DNA from: Euglena gracilis
Taxonomy: Eukaryota > Euglenida > Euglenophyceae > Euglenales
Direction of reading: 5' to 3'
NCBI GenBank assembly: GCA_039621445.1
Contig: CP154954.1
Coordinates: 27,578,123-27,642,122 of the forward strand
DNA: 64,000 nucleotides
The position numbers and the translations under genes are program-made. The notes below the pieces were generated by a model, which was not told the DNA's origin, ran no database searches, and saw only the letters and a program-made list of their open reading frames with translations. Shown piece after piece: positions 37,101-49,400 of this stretch. Numbering within the stretch: position 1 is the stretch's first letter; each line of letters starts with the position of its first letter.

Positions 37101-40100
37101 TCAAAGCGGCCTTGGCCAGGGACACCTTGGTCAAAGTGGCCTTGGCCAGGGACACTTTGGTCAAAGTGGCCTTGGCCAGGGACACTTTGGTCAAAGTGGC
37201 CTTGGCCACGGACACCTTGGTCAAAGTGGCCTTGGCCAGGGACACTTTGGTCAAAGTGGCCTTGACCAGGGACACTTTGGTCAAAGTGGCCTTGGTCAGG
37301 GACACTTTGGTCAAAGTGGCCTTGGCCAGGGACAGTTTGGTCAAAGTGGCCTTGGCCAGGGACACTTTGGTCACAGTGGCCTCAGCCAGGGACACTTTGG
37401 TCAAAGTGGCCTTGGCCAGGGACACCTTGGTCAAAGTGGCATTGGCCAGGGACAATTTGGTCAAAGTGCCCTTGGCCAGGGACACTTTGGTCAAAGTGGT
37501 CTTGGCCAGGGACACTTTGGTCAAAGTGGCCTTGGCCAGGGACACCTTGGTCAAAGTGGCCTTGGAGAGGGACACTTTGGTCAAAGTGGCCTTGGCCAGG
37601 GACACTTTGGACAAAGTGGCCTTGGCCAGGGACACTTTGGTCAAAGTGGCCTTGGCCAGGGACACCTTGGTCAAAGTGGCCTTGGACAGGGGCACTTTGG
37701 TCAAAGTGGCCTTGGCCAGGGACACTTTGGTCAAAGTGGCCTCAGCCAGGGACACTTTGGTCAACGTGGCCTTGGCCAGGGACACCTTGGTCAAAGTGGC
37801 CTTGGCCAGGGACACTTTGGACAAAGTGGCCTTGGCCAGGGACACTTTGGTCAAAGTGGCCTTGGCCAGGGACACCTTGGTCAAAGTGGCCTTGGACAGG
37901 GGCACTTTGGTCAAAGTGGCCTTGGCCAGGGACACGTTGGTCAAAGTGGCCTTGACCAGGGACACTTTGGTCAAAGTGGCCTTGGCCAGGGACATTTTGG
38001 TCAAAGTGGCCTTGGCCAGGGACAGTTTGGTCAACGTGGCCTTGGCCAGGGACACTTTGGTCAAAGTGGCCTTGGCCAGGGACACTGTGGTCAAAGTGGC
38101 CTTGGCCAGGGACACTTCGGTCAAAGTGGCCTTGGCCAGGGACATTTTGGTCAAAGTGGCCTTGGCCAGTGACACCTTGTTCAAAGTGGCCTTGGCCAGG
38201 GAAACTTTGGTCAAGGCGGCATTGTCCAGGGACACTTTGGTCAAATTTGCATTGGCCAGGGACACTTTGGTCAAAGTGGCCTTGGCCAGGGACACTTTGG
38301 TCAAAGTGGCCTTGGCCACGGACACTTTGGTCAAAGTGGCCTTGGCCAGGGACACTTTGGTCAAAGTGGCCTTGGCCAGGGACACTTTGGTCAAAGTGGC
38401 CTTGGCCAGGGACACCTTGGTCAAAGTGGCCTTGGACAGGGGCACTTTGGTCAAAGTGGCCTTGGCCAGGGACACGTTGGTCAAAGTGGCCTTGACCAGG
38501 GACACTTTGGTCAAAGTGGCCTTGGCCAGGGACATTTTGGTCAAAGTGGCCTTGGCCAGGGACACTGTGGTCAAAGTGGCCTTGGCCAGGGACACTTTGG
38601 TCAAAGTGGCCGTGGCCAGGGACATTTTGGTCAAAGTGGCCTTGGCCAGTGACACCTTGTTCAAAGTGGCCTTGGCCAGGGAAACTTTGGTCAAGGCGGC
38701 ATTGTCCAGGGACACTTTGGTCAAATTTGCATTGTCCAGGGACACTTTGGTCAAAGTGGCCTTGGCCAGGGACACTTTGGTCAAAGTGGCCTTGGCCAGG
38801 GACACTTTGGTCAAAGTGGCCTTGGCCAGGGACACTTTGGTCAAAGTGGCCTTGGCCAGGGACACCTTGGTCAAAGTGGCATTGGCCAGGGACACTTTGG
38901 TCAAAGTGCCCTTGGCCAGGGACACTTTGGTCAAAGTGGCCTTGGCCAGGGACAGTTTGGTCAAAGTGGCCTTGGCCAGGGACACTTTGGTCAAAGCGGC
39001 CTTGGCCAGGGACACTTTTATCAAAGTGGCCTTGGCCAGGGACACTTTGGTCTAAGTGGACTTGGCCAGGGACGCTTTGGTCAAAGTGGCCTTTGCCAGG
39101 GACACTTTGGTCCAAGTTGCCTTGGCCAGGGAAACTTTGGTCAAAGTGGCCTTGGCCAGGGACACTTTGGTCAAAGTGGCCTTGGCCAGGGACATTTTGG
39201 TCAAAGTGGCCTTGGCCAGTGACACCTTGGTCAAAGCGGCCTTGGCCAGGGATCCTTTGGTCAAAGTGGCCTTGGCCAGGGACACTTTGGTCAAAGTGGC
39301 ATTGGCCAGGGATACTTTGGTCAAAGTGCCCTTGGCCAGGGACACTTTGGTCAAAGTGGCCTTGGCCAGGGACACTTTGGTCAAAGTGGCCTTGGCCAGG
39401 GACACTTTGGTCAAAGTGGCCTTGGCCAGGGACACCTTGGTCAAAGTGGCATTGGCCAGGGGCAATTTGGTCAAAGTGCCCTTGGCCAGGGACACTTTGG
39501 TCAAAGTGGCCTTGGCCAGGGACAGTTTGGTCAAAGTAGCCTTGGCCAGGGACACCTTGGTCAAAGTGGCCTTGGCCAGGGACACTTTGGTCAAAGTAGC
39601 CTTGGCCAGGGACACCTTGGTCAAAGTGGCCTTGGCCAGGGACACTTTGGTCAAAGTGGCCTTGGCCAGAGACGCCTTGGTCAAAGTGGCCTTGGCCAGC
39701 GACACTTTGGTCAAAGTGGCCTTGGCCAGGGACACGTTGGTCAAAGTTGCCTTGGCCAGGGACACTTTGGTCAAAGTGGCCTTGGCCAGGGACACTTTGG
39801 TCAAAGTTGCCTTGGCCAGGGACACTTTGGTCAAAGTGATCTTCGCCAGGAACACTTTGGTCAAAGTTGCCTTGGCCAGGAACACTTTGGTCAAAGTGGC
39901 CTTGACCAGGGACACTTTGTCAAAGTGGCCTTGGCCAGGGACACTGTGGTCAAAGTGGCCTTGACCAGGGACACTTTGGTCAAAGTGGCCTTGGCCAGGG
40001 ACATTTTGGTCAAAGTGGCCTTGGCCAGGGACACTGTGGTCAAAGTGGCCTTGGCCAGGGACACTTTGGTCAAAGTGGCCGTGGCCAGGGACATTTTGGT

Positions 40101-41400
40101 CAAAGTGGCCTTGGCCAGTGACACCTTGTTCAAAGTGGCCTTGGCCAGGGAAACTTTGGTCAAGGCGGCATTGTCCAGGGACACTTTGGTCAAATTTGCA
40201 TTGGCCAGGGACACTTTGGTCAAAGTGGCCTTGGCCAGGGACACTTTGGTCAAAGTGGCCTTGGCCAGGGACACTTTGGTCAAAGTGGCCTTGGCCAGGG
40301 ACACTTTGGTCAAAGTGGCCTTGGCCAGGGACACCTTGGTCAAAGTGGCATTGGCCAGGGACACTTTGGTCAAAGTGCCCTTGGCCAGGGACACTTTGGT
40401 CAAAGTGGCCTTGGCCAGGGACAGTTTGGTCAAAGTGGCCTTGGCCAGGGACACTTTGGTCAAAGCGGCCTTGGCCAGGGACACTTTTATCAAAGTGGCC
40501 TTGGCCAGGGACACTTTGGTCTAAGTGGACTTGGCCAGGGACGCTTTGGTCAAAGTGGCCTTTGCCAGGGACACTTTGGTCAAAATGGCCTTGGCCAGGG
40601 AAACTTTGGTCAAAGTGGCCTTGGCCAGGGACACTTTGGTCAAAGTGGCCTTGGCCAGGGACATTTTGGTCAAAGTGGCCTTGGCCAGTGACACCTTGGT
40701 CAAAGCGGCCCTGGCCAGGGATCCTTTGGTCAAAGTGGCCTTGGCCAGGGACACTTTGGTCAAAGTGGCATTGGCCAGGGATACTTTGGTCAAAGTGCCC
40801 TTGGCCAGGGACACTTTGGTCAAAGTGGCCTTGGCCAGGGACACTTTGGTCAAAGTGGCCTTGGCCAGGGACACTTTGGTCAAAGTGGCCTTGGCCAGGG
40901 ACACCTTGGTCAAAGTGGCATTGGCCAGGGGCAATTTGGTCAAAGTGCCCTTGGCCAGGGACACTTTGGTCAAAGTGGCCTTGGCCAGGGACACTTTGGT
41001 CAAAGTAGCCTTGGCCAGGGACACCTTGGTCAAAGTGGCCTTGGCCAGGGACACTTTGGTCAAAGTAGCCTTGGCCAGGGACACCTTGGTCAAAGTGGCC
41101 TTGGCCAGGGACACTTTGGTCAAAGTGGCCTTGGCCAGAGACGCCTTGGTCAAAGTGGCCTTGGCCAGCGACACTTTGGTCAAAGTGGCCTTGGCCAGGG
41201 ACACGTTGGTCAAAGTTGCCTTGGCCAGGGACACTTTGGTCAAAGTGGCCTTGGCCAGGGACACTTTGGTCAAAGTTGCCTTGGCCAGGGACACTTTGGT
41301 CAAAGTGATCTTCGCCAGGAACACTTTGGTCAAAGTTGCCTTGGCCAGGAACACTTTGGTCAAAGTGGCCTTGACCAGGGACACTTTGTCAAAGTGGCCT
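34166..41400 (+). repeat. Higher-order blocks marked by CTAAGTGGACTTGG
   Basis: The unit variant TCTAAGTGGACTTGGCC followed by AGGGACGCTTTGG opens blocks at about 34160, 35870, 36980, 39050 and 40519. Spacings are 1,710, 1,110, 2,070 and 1,469 bp, that is 57, 37, 69 and 49 units with one base lost. The first 1,110 bp are shared by the blocks at 35870 and 36980; those at 39050 and 40519 share a 1,469-bp series ending in TGATCTTCGCCAGGAACAC and a 29-bp TTTGTCAAAG unit. A secondary marker, GGTCAAGGCGGCATTGTCC, recurs in most blocks. The same CTAAGTGGACT appears at the window end (63990), so this block type recurs far downstream. Confidence 0.75.
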
Positions 41401-41628
41401 TGGCCAGGGACACTGTGGTCAAAGTGGCCTTGGCCAGGGACACTTTGGTCAAAGTGGCCTTGGTCAGTGACACCTTGGTCAAAGTGGCCTTGGCCAGGGA
41501 CACTTTGGTCAAAGTGGCCTTGTCCAGGGACACTTTGGTCAAATTTGCCTTGGCCAGGGACACTTTGGTCACAGTGGCCTTGGCCAGGGACACTTTGGTC
41601 AAAGTGGCCTTGGCCAGGGACACTTTGG

Positions 41629-44600
41629 TCAAGGGACCTTGTCCAGGGACACTTTGGTCAAATTTGCCTTCACCAGGGACACTTTGGTCAAAGTGGCCTT
41701 GGCCAGGGACACTTTGGTCAACGTGGCCTTGGCCAGCGACACTGTGGTCAACGTGGCCTTGGCCAGGGACACTTTGGTCAAAGTGGCCTTGGCCAGGGAC
41801 ACTTTGGTCAAAGTGGCCTTGGCCAGGGACACTTTGGTCAAAGTGGCCTTGGCCAGGGACACTTTGGTCAACGTGGCCTTGGCCAGCAACACTGTGGTCA
41901 AAGTGGCCTTGGCCAGGGACACTTTGGTCAAAGTGGCCTTGGCCAGGGACACTTTGGTCAAAGTGGCCTTGGCCAGTGGCACCTTGGTCAAAGTGGTCTT
42001 GGCCAGGGACACTTTGGTCAAAGTGGCCTTGTCCAGGGACACTTTGGTCAAATTTGCCTTGGCCAGGGACACTTTGGTCAAAGTGGCCTTGGCCAGGGAC
42101 ACTTTGGTCAAAGTGGCCTTGGCCAGGGACACTTTGGTCAAAGCGGCCTTGGCCAGGGACACTTTGGTCAAAGTGGCCTTGTCCAGGGACACTTTGGTCA
42201 AGTTTGCCTTGGCCAGGGACACTTTGGTCAAACTGGCCTTGGCCAGGGACACTATGGTCAAAGTGGCCTTGGCCAGGGACACCTTGGTCAAAGTGGCCTT
42301 GGCCAGGGACACTTTGGTCAAAGTGGCCTTGGCCAGGGACACCTTGGTCAAAGTGGCCTTGGCCAGGGACACTTTGGTCAAAGTGGCCTTGGCCAGAGAC
42401 GCCTTGGTCAAAGTGGCCTTGGCCAGCGACACTTTGGTCAAAGTGGCCTTGGCCAGGGACACGTTGGTCAAAGTTGCCTTGGCCAGGGACACTTAGGTCA
42501 AAGTGGCCTTGGCCGGGGACACTTTGGTCAAAGTTGCCTTGGCCAGGGACACTTTGGTCAAAGTGATCTTCGCCAGGAACACTTTGGTCAAAGTTGCCTT
42601 GGCCAGGGACACTTTGGTCAAAGTGACCTTGACCAGGGACACTTTGTCAAAGTGGCCCTGGCCAGGGACACTGTGGTCAAAGTGGCCTTGGCCAGGGACA
42701 CTTTGGTCAAAGTGGCCTTGGTCAGTGACACCTTGGTCAAAGTGGCCTTGGCCAGGAACACTTTGGTCAAAGTGGCCTTGTCCAGGGACACTTTGGTCAA
42801 GGGACCTTGTCCAGGGACACTTTGGTCAAATTTGCCTTCACCAGGGACACTTTGGTCAAAGTGGCCTTGGCCAGGGACACTTTGGTCAAAGTGGCCTTGG
42901 CCAGGGACACTTTGGTCAAAGTGGCCTTGGCCAGGGACACTTTGGTCAAAGTGGCCTTGGCCAGGGACACTTTGGTCAAAGTGGCCTTGGCCAGGGACAC
43001 TTTGGTCAAAGTGGCCTTGGCCAGGGACACTTTGGTCAAAGTGGCCTTGGCCAGGGACACTTTGGTCAAAGTGGCCTTCGCCAGGGACACTTTGGTCAAA
43101 GTTGCCTTGGCCAGGGACACTTTGGTCAAAGTGGCCTTGGCCAGGGACACTTTGGTCAACGTGGCCTTGGCCAGCGACACCGTGGTCAACGTGGCCTTGG
43201 CCAGGGACACTTTGGTCAAAGTGGCCTTGGCCAGGGACACTTTGGTCAAAGCGGCCTTGGCCAGGGACACTTTGGTCAAAGTGGCCTTGTCCAGGCACAC
43301 TTTGGTCAAGTTTGCCTTGGCCAGGGACACTTTGGTCAAACTGGCCTTGGCCAGGGACACTATGGTCAAAGTGGCCTTGGCCAGGGACACCTTGGTCAAA
43401 GTGGCCTTGGCCAGGGACACTTTGGTCAAAGTGGCCTTGGCCAGAGACGCCTTGGTCAAAGTGGCCTTGGCCAGCGACACTTTGGTCAAAGTGGCCTTGG
43501 CCAGGGACACGTTGGTCAAAGTTGCCTTGGCCAGGGACACTTAGGTCAAAGTGGCCTTGGCCGGGGACACTTTGGTCAAAGTTGCCTTGGCCAGGGACAC
43601 TTTGGTCAAAGTGATCTTCGCCAGGAACACTTTGGTCAAAGTTGCCTTGGCCAGGGACACTTTGGTCAAAGTGACCTTGACCAGGGACACTTTGTCAAAG
43701 TGGCCCTGGCCAGGGACACTGTGGTCAAAGTGGCCTTGGCCAGGGACACTTTGGTCAAAGTGGCCTTGGTCAGTGACACCTTGGTCAAAGTGGCCTTGGC
43801 CAGGAACACTTTGGTCAAAGTGGCCTTGTCCAGGGACACTTTGGTCAAGGGACCTTGTCCAGGGACACTTTGGTCAAATTTGCCTTCACCAGGGACACTT
43901 TGGTCAAAGTGGCCTTGGCCAGGGACACTTTGGTCAAAGTGGCCTTGGCCAGGGACACTTTGGTCAAAGTGGCCTTGGCCAGGGACACTTTGGTCAAAGT
44001 GGCCTTGGCCAGGGACACTTTGGTCAAAGTGGCCTTGGCCAGGGACACTTTGGTCAAAGTGGCCTTGGCCAGGGACACTTTGGTCAAAGTGGCCTTGGCC
44101 AGGGACACTTTGGTCAAAGTGGCCTTGGCCAGTGACACCTTGGTCAAAGTGGCCTTGGCCAGGGACACTTTGGTCAAAGTGGCCTTGTCCAGGCACACTT
44201 TGGTCAAGTTTGCCTTGGCCAGGGACACTTTGGTCAAACTGGCCTTGGCCAGGGACACTATGGTCAAAGTGGCCTTGGCCAGGGACACCTTGGTCAAAGT
44301 GGCCTTGGCCAGGGACACTTTGGTCAAAGTGGCCTTGGCCAGAGACGCCTTGGTCAAAGTGGCCTTGGCCAGCGACACTTTGGTCAAAGTGGCCTTGGCC
44401 AGGGACACGTTGGTCAAAGTTGCCTTGGCCAGGGACACTTAGGTCAAAGTGGCCTTGGCCGGGGACACTTTGGTCAAAGTTGCCTTGGCCAGGGACACTT
44501 TGGTCAAAGTGATCTTCGCCAGGAACACTTTGGTCAAAGTTGCCTTGGCCAGGGACACTTTGGTCAAAGTGACCTTGACCAGGGACACTTTGTCAAAGTG

Positions 44601-46422
44601 GCCCTGGCCAGGGACACTGTGGTCAAAGTGGCCTTGGCCAGGGACACTTTGGTCAAAGTGGCCTTGGTCAGTGACACCTTGGTCAAAGTGGCCTTGGCCA
44701 GGAACACTTTGGTCAAAGTGGCCTTGTCCAGGGACACTTTGGTCAAGGGACCTTGTCCAGGGACACTTTGGTCAAATTTGCCTTCACCAGGGACACTTTG
44801 GTCAAAGTGGCCTTGGCCAGGGACACTTTGGTCAAAGTGGCCTTGGCCAGGGACACTTTGGTCAAAGTGGCCTTGGCCAGGGACACTTTGGTCAAAGTGG
44901 CCTTGGCCAGGGACACTTTGGTCAAAGTGGCCTTGGCCAGGGACACTTTGGTCAAAGTGGCCTTGGCCAGGGACACTTTGGTCAAAGTGGCCTTGGCCAG
45001 GGACACTTTGGTCAAAGTGGCCTTCGCCAGGGACACTTTGGTCAAAGTTGCCTTGGCCAGGGACACTTTGGTCAAAGTGGCCTTGGCCAGGGACACTTTG
45101 GTCAACGTGGCCTTGGCCAGCGACACCGTGGTCAACGTGGCCTTGGCCAGGGACACTTTGGTCAAAGTGGCCTTGGCCAGGGACACTTTGGTCAAAGCGG
45201 CCTTGGCCAGGGACACTTTGGTCAAAGTGGCCTTGTCCAGGCACACTTTGGTCAAGTTTGCCTTGGCCAGGGACACTTTGGTCAAACTGGCCTTGGCCAG
45301 GGACACTATGGTCAAAGTGGCCTTGGCCAGGGACACCTTGGTCAAAGTGGCCTTGGCCAGGGACACTTTGGTCAAAGTGGCCTTGGCCAGGGACACTTTG
45401 GTCAAAGTGGTCTTGGCCAGGGACACTTTGGTCAAAGTGGCCTTGGCCAGGGACACTTTGGTCAAAGTGGCCTTGGCCAGGGATACTTTGGACAAAGTGG
45501 CCTTGGCCAGGGACACCTTGGTCAAAGTGGCCTTGGCCAGGGACACTTTGGTCAAAGTGGCCTTGGCCAGGGACACCTTGGTCAAAGTGGCCTTAGCCAG
45601 GGACACTTTGGTCAAAGTGGCCTTGGCCAGGGACACTTTGGTCAAAGTTGCCTTGGCCATGGACACTTTGGTCAAAGTGGCCTTGGCCAGGGACACTTTG
45701 GTCAAAGTTGCCTTGGCCAGGGACACTTTGGTCAAAGTTGCCTTGACCAGGGACACTTTGGTCAAAGTGGCCTTGGCCAGGGACACTGTGGTCAAAGTGG
45801 CCTTGGCCAGGGACACTTTGGTCAAAGTGGCCTTGGCCAGTGACACCTTGGTCAAAGTGGCCTTGGCCAGGGACACTTTGGTCAAAGTGGCCTTGACCAG
45901 GGACACTTTGGTCAAAGTGGCCTTGGCCAGGGGCACTTTGGTCAAAGTGGCCTTGGCCAGGGACACTGTGGTCAAAGTGGCCTTGGCCAGGGACACTTTG
46001 GTCAAAGTGGCCTTGGCCAGGGACACTTTGGTCAAAGTGGCCTTGGCCAGGGACATTTTGGTCAAAGTGGCCTTGGCCAGTGACACCTTGGTCAAAGTGG
46101 CCTTGGCCAGGGAAACTTTGGTCAAGGCGGCCTTGTCCAGGGACACTTTGGTCAAATTTGTCTTGGCCAGGGACACTTTGGTCAAAGTGGCCTTGGCCAG
46201 GGACACTTTGGTCAAAGTGTTCTTGGCCAGGGACACTTTGGTCAAAGCGGCCTTGGCCAGGGATCCTTTGGTAAAAGTGGTCTTGGCCAGGGACACTTTG
46301 GTCAAAGTGGCATTGGCCAGGGATACTTTGGTCAAAGTGCCCTTGGCCAGGGACACTTTGGTCAAAGTGGCCTTGGCCAGGGACACTTTGGTCTAAGTGG
46401 CCTTGGCCAGGGACACTTTGGT
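41629..46422 (+). repeat. Higher-order blocks marked by CAAGGGACCTTGTCC
   Basis: A 29-bp unit GGTCAAGGGACCTTGTCC, followed by CAAATTTGCCTTCACC, recurs at about 41629, 42797, 43845 and 44743. The last two intervals are 1,048 and 898 bp (35 and 30 units, each with two short units). Each copy ends with a series GTTGCC, CACTTAGG, GGCCGGGGACAC, GTGATCTTCGCC, then the 29-bp TTTGTCAAAG unit. The 898-bp copy equals the 1,048-bp copy with five units removed, so internal deletions have acted after duplication. Confidence 0.8.
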
Positions 46423-46425
46423 CAA

Positions 46426-49400
46426 GTGGCCTTGGCCAGGGACAGTTTGGTCAAAGTGGCCTTGGCCAGGGACACTTTGGTCAAAGTGGCCTTGGCCAGG
46501 GACACTTTTATCAAAGTGGCCTTCGCCAGGGACACTTTGGTCAAACTGGCCTTCGCCAGGGACACTTTGGTCAAACTGGCCTTCGCCAGGGACACTTTGG
46601 TCAAAGTTGCCTTGGCCAGGGACACTTTGGTCAAAGTGGCCTTGGCCAGGGACAGTTTGGTCAAAGTGGCCTTGGCCAGGGACACTTTGGTCAAAGTGGC
46701 ATTGGCCAGGGATACTTTGGTTAAAGTGCCCTTGGCCAGGGACACTTTGGTCAAAGTGGCCTTGGCCAGGGACACTTTGGTCAAAGTTGCCTTGGCCAGG
46801 GACACTTTGGTCAAAGTGGCCTTGGCCAGGGACAGTTTGGTCAAAGTGGCCTTGGCCAGGGACACTTTGGTCAAAGTGGCCTTGGCCAGGGACACTTTTA
46901 TCAAAGTGGCCTTCGCCAGGGACACTCTGGTCAAACTGGCCTTGGCCAGGGACACTTTGGTCAAACTGGCCTTCGCCAGGGACACTTTGGTCAAAGTTGC
47001 CTTGGCCAGGGACACTTTGGTCAAAGTGGCCTTGGCCAGGGACATTTTGGTCAAAGTGGCCTTGGCCAGTGACACCTTGGTCAAAGTGGCCTTGGCCAGG
47101 GAAACTTTGGTCAAAGTGGCCTTGGCCAGGGACACTGTGGTCAAAGTGGCCTTGGCCAGGGACACTTTGGTCAAAGTGGCCTTGGCCAGGGACACTTTGG
47201 TCAAAGTGGCCTTGGCCAGGGACAATTTGGTCAACGTGGCCTTGGCCAGGGACACTTTGGTCAAAGTGGCCTTGGCCAGGGACACTTTGGTCAAAGTGCC
47301 CTTGGCCAGGGACACTTTGGTCAAAGTGGCCTTGGCCAGGGACACTTTGGTCAAAGTGGCGTTGTCCAGGGACACTTTGGTCAAAAATGGCATTGGCCAG
47401 GGACACTTTGGTCAACGTGCCCTTGGCCAGGGACACTTTGGACAAAGTGGCCTTGGCCAGGGACACTTTGGTCAAAGCGGCCTTGGACAGGGATCCTTTG
47501 GTCAAAGTGGCCTTGGCCAGGGACACTTTGGTCAAAGTAGCATTGGCCAGGGACACTCTGGTCAACGTGCCCTTGGCCAGGGACACTTTGGTCAAAGTGG
47601 CCTTGGCCAGGGACACTTTGGTCAAATTGGCCTTGGCCAGGGACACTTTGGTCAAAGTGGCCTTGGCCAGGGACACTTTGGTCAAAGTGGCCTTGGCCAG
47701 GGACACTTTGGTCAAAGTGGCCTTGGCCAGGGACACTTTGGTCAAAGTGGCCTTGGCCAGGGACACTTTGGTCAAAGTGGCCTTGGCCAGGGACACTTTG
47801 GTCAAAGTGGCCTTGGCCAGGGACACTTTGGTCAAAGTGGCCTTGGCCAGGGATCCTTTGGTCAAAGTGGCCTTGGCCAGGGACACTTTGGTCAAAGTGG
47901 CCTTGGCCAGGGACACTTTGGTCAAAGTTGCCTTGGCCAGGGATCCTTTGGTCAAAGTGGCCTTCGCCAGGGACACTTTGGTCAGAGTGGCATTGGCCAG
48001 GGACACTTTGGTCAAAGTGGCCTTGGCCAGGGACACTTTGGTCAAAGTGGCCTTGGCCAGGGACACTTTGGTCAAAGTGGCCTTGGCCAGGGACACTTTG
48101 GTCAAAGTGGCCTTGGCCAGGGACACTTTGGTCAAAGTGGCCTTGGCCAGGGACACTTTGGTCAAAGTGACCTTGGCCCGGGACACTTTGGTCAAAGCGG
48201 CCTTGGCCAGGGACACTTTGGTCAATGTGGCCTTGGCCAGGGACACTTTGGTCAAAGTGGCCTTGGCCAGGGACACTTTGGTCAAAGTGGCCTTGGCCAG
48301 GGACACTTTGGTCAAAGTGGCCTTGGCCAGGGACACTTTGGTCAACGTGCCCTTGGCCAGGGACACTTTGGTCAGAGTGGCCTTGGCCAGGGACACTTTG
48401 GTCAGAGTGGCATTGGCCAGGGACACTTTGGTCAAAGTGGCCTTGGCCAGGGACACTTTGGTCAAAGCGGCCTTGGCCAGGGACACTTTGGTCAAAGCGG
48501 CCTTGGGCAGGGGTCCTTTGGTCAAAGTGGCCTTGGCCAGGGACACTTTGGTCAAAGTGGACTTGGCTAGGGACACTTTGGTCAAAGTGGGATTCGCCAG
48601 GGACACTTTGGTCAAAGTGGCTTTGGCCAGGGACACTTTGGTCAAAGTGGCCTTGGCCAGGGACACTTTGGTCAAAGTGGCCTTGGCCAGGGACACTTTG
48701 GTCAAAGTGGCCTTGGCCAGGGACACTTTGGTCAACGTGCCCTTGGCCAGGGACACTTTGGTCAAAGTGGCCTTGGCCAGGGACACTTTGGTCAAATTGG
48801 CCTTGGCCAGGGACACTTTGGTCAAAGTGGCCTTGGCCAGGGACACTTTGGTCAACGTGCCCTTGGCCAGGGACACTTTGGTCAAAGTGGCCTTGGCCAG
48901 GGACACTTTGGTCAAAGTGGCCTTGGCCAGGGACACTTTGGTCAAAGTGGCCTTGGCCAGGGACACTTTGGTCAAAGTGGCCTTGGCCAGGGACACTTTG
49001 GTCAAAGTGGCCTTGGCCAGGGACACTTTGGTCAAAGTGGCCTTGGCCAGGGACACTTTGGTCAAAGTGGCCTTGGCCAGGGACACTTTGGTCAAAGTGG
49101 CCTTGGCCAGGGATCCTTTGGTCAAAGTGGCCTTGGCCAGGGACACTTTGGTCAAAGTGGCCTTGGCCAGGGACACTTTGGTCAAAGTGGCCTTGGCCAG
49201 GGATCCTTTGGTCAAAGTGGCCTTGGCCAGGGATCCTTTGGTCAAAGTGGCCTTCGCCAGGGACACTTTGGTCAGAGTGGCATTGGCCAGGGACACTTTG
49301 GTCAAAGTGGCCTTGGCCAGGGACACTTTGGTCAAAGTGGCCTTGGCCAGGGACACTTTGGTCAAAGTGGCCTTGGCCAGGGACACTTTGGTCAAAGTGG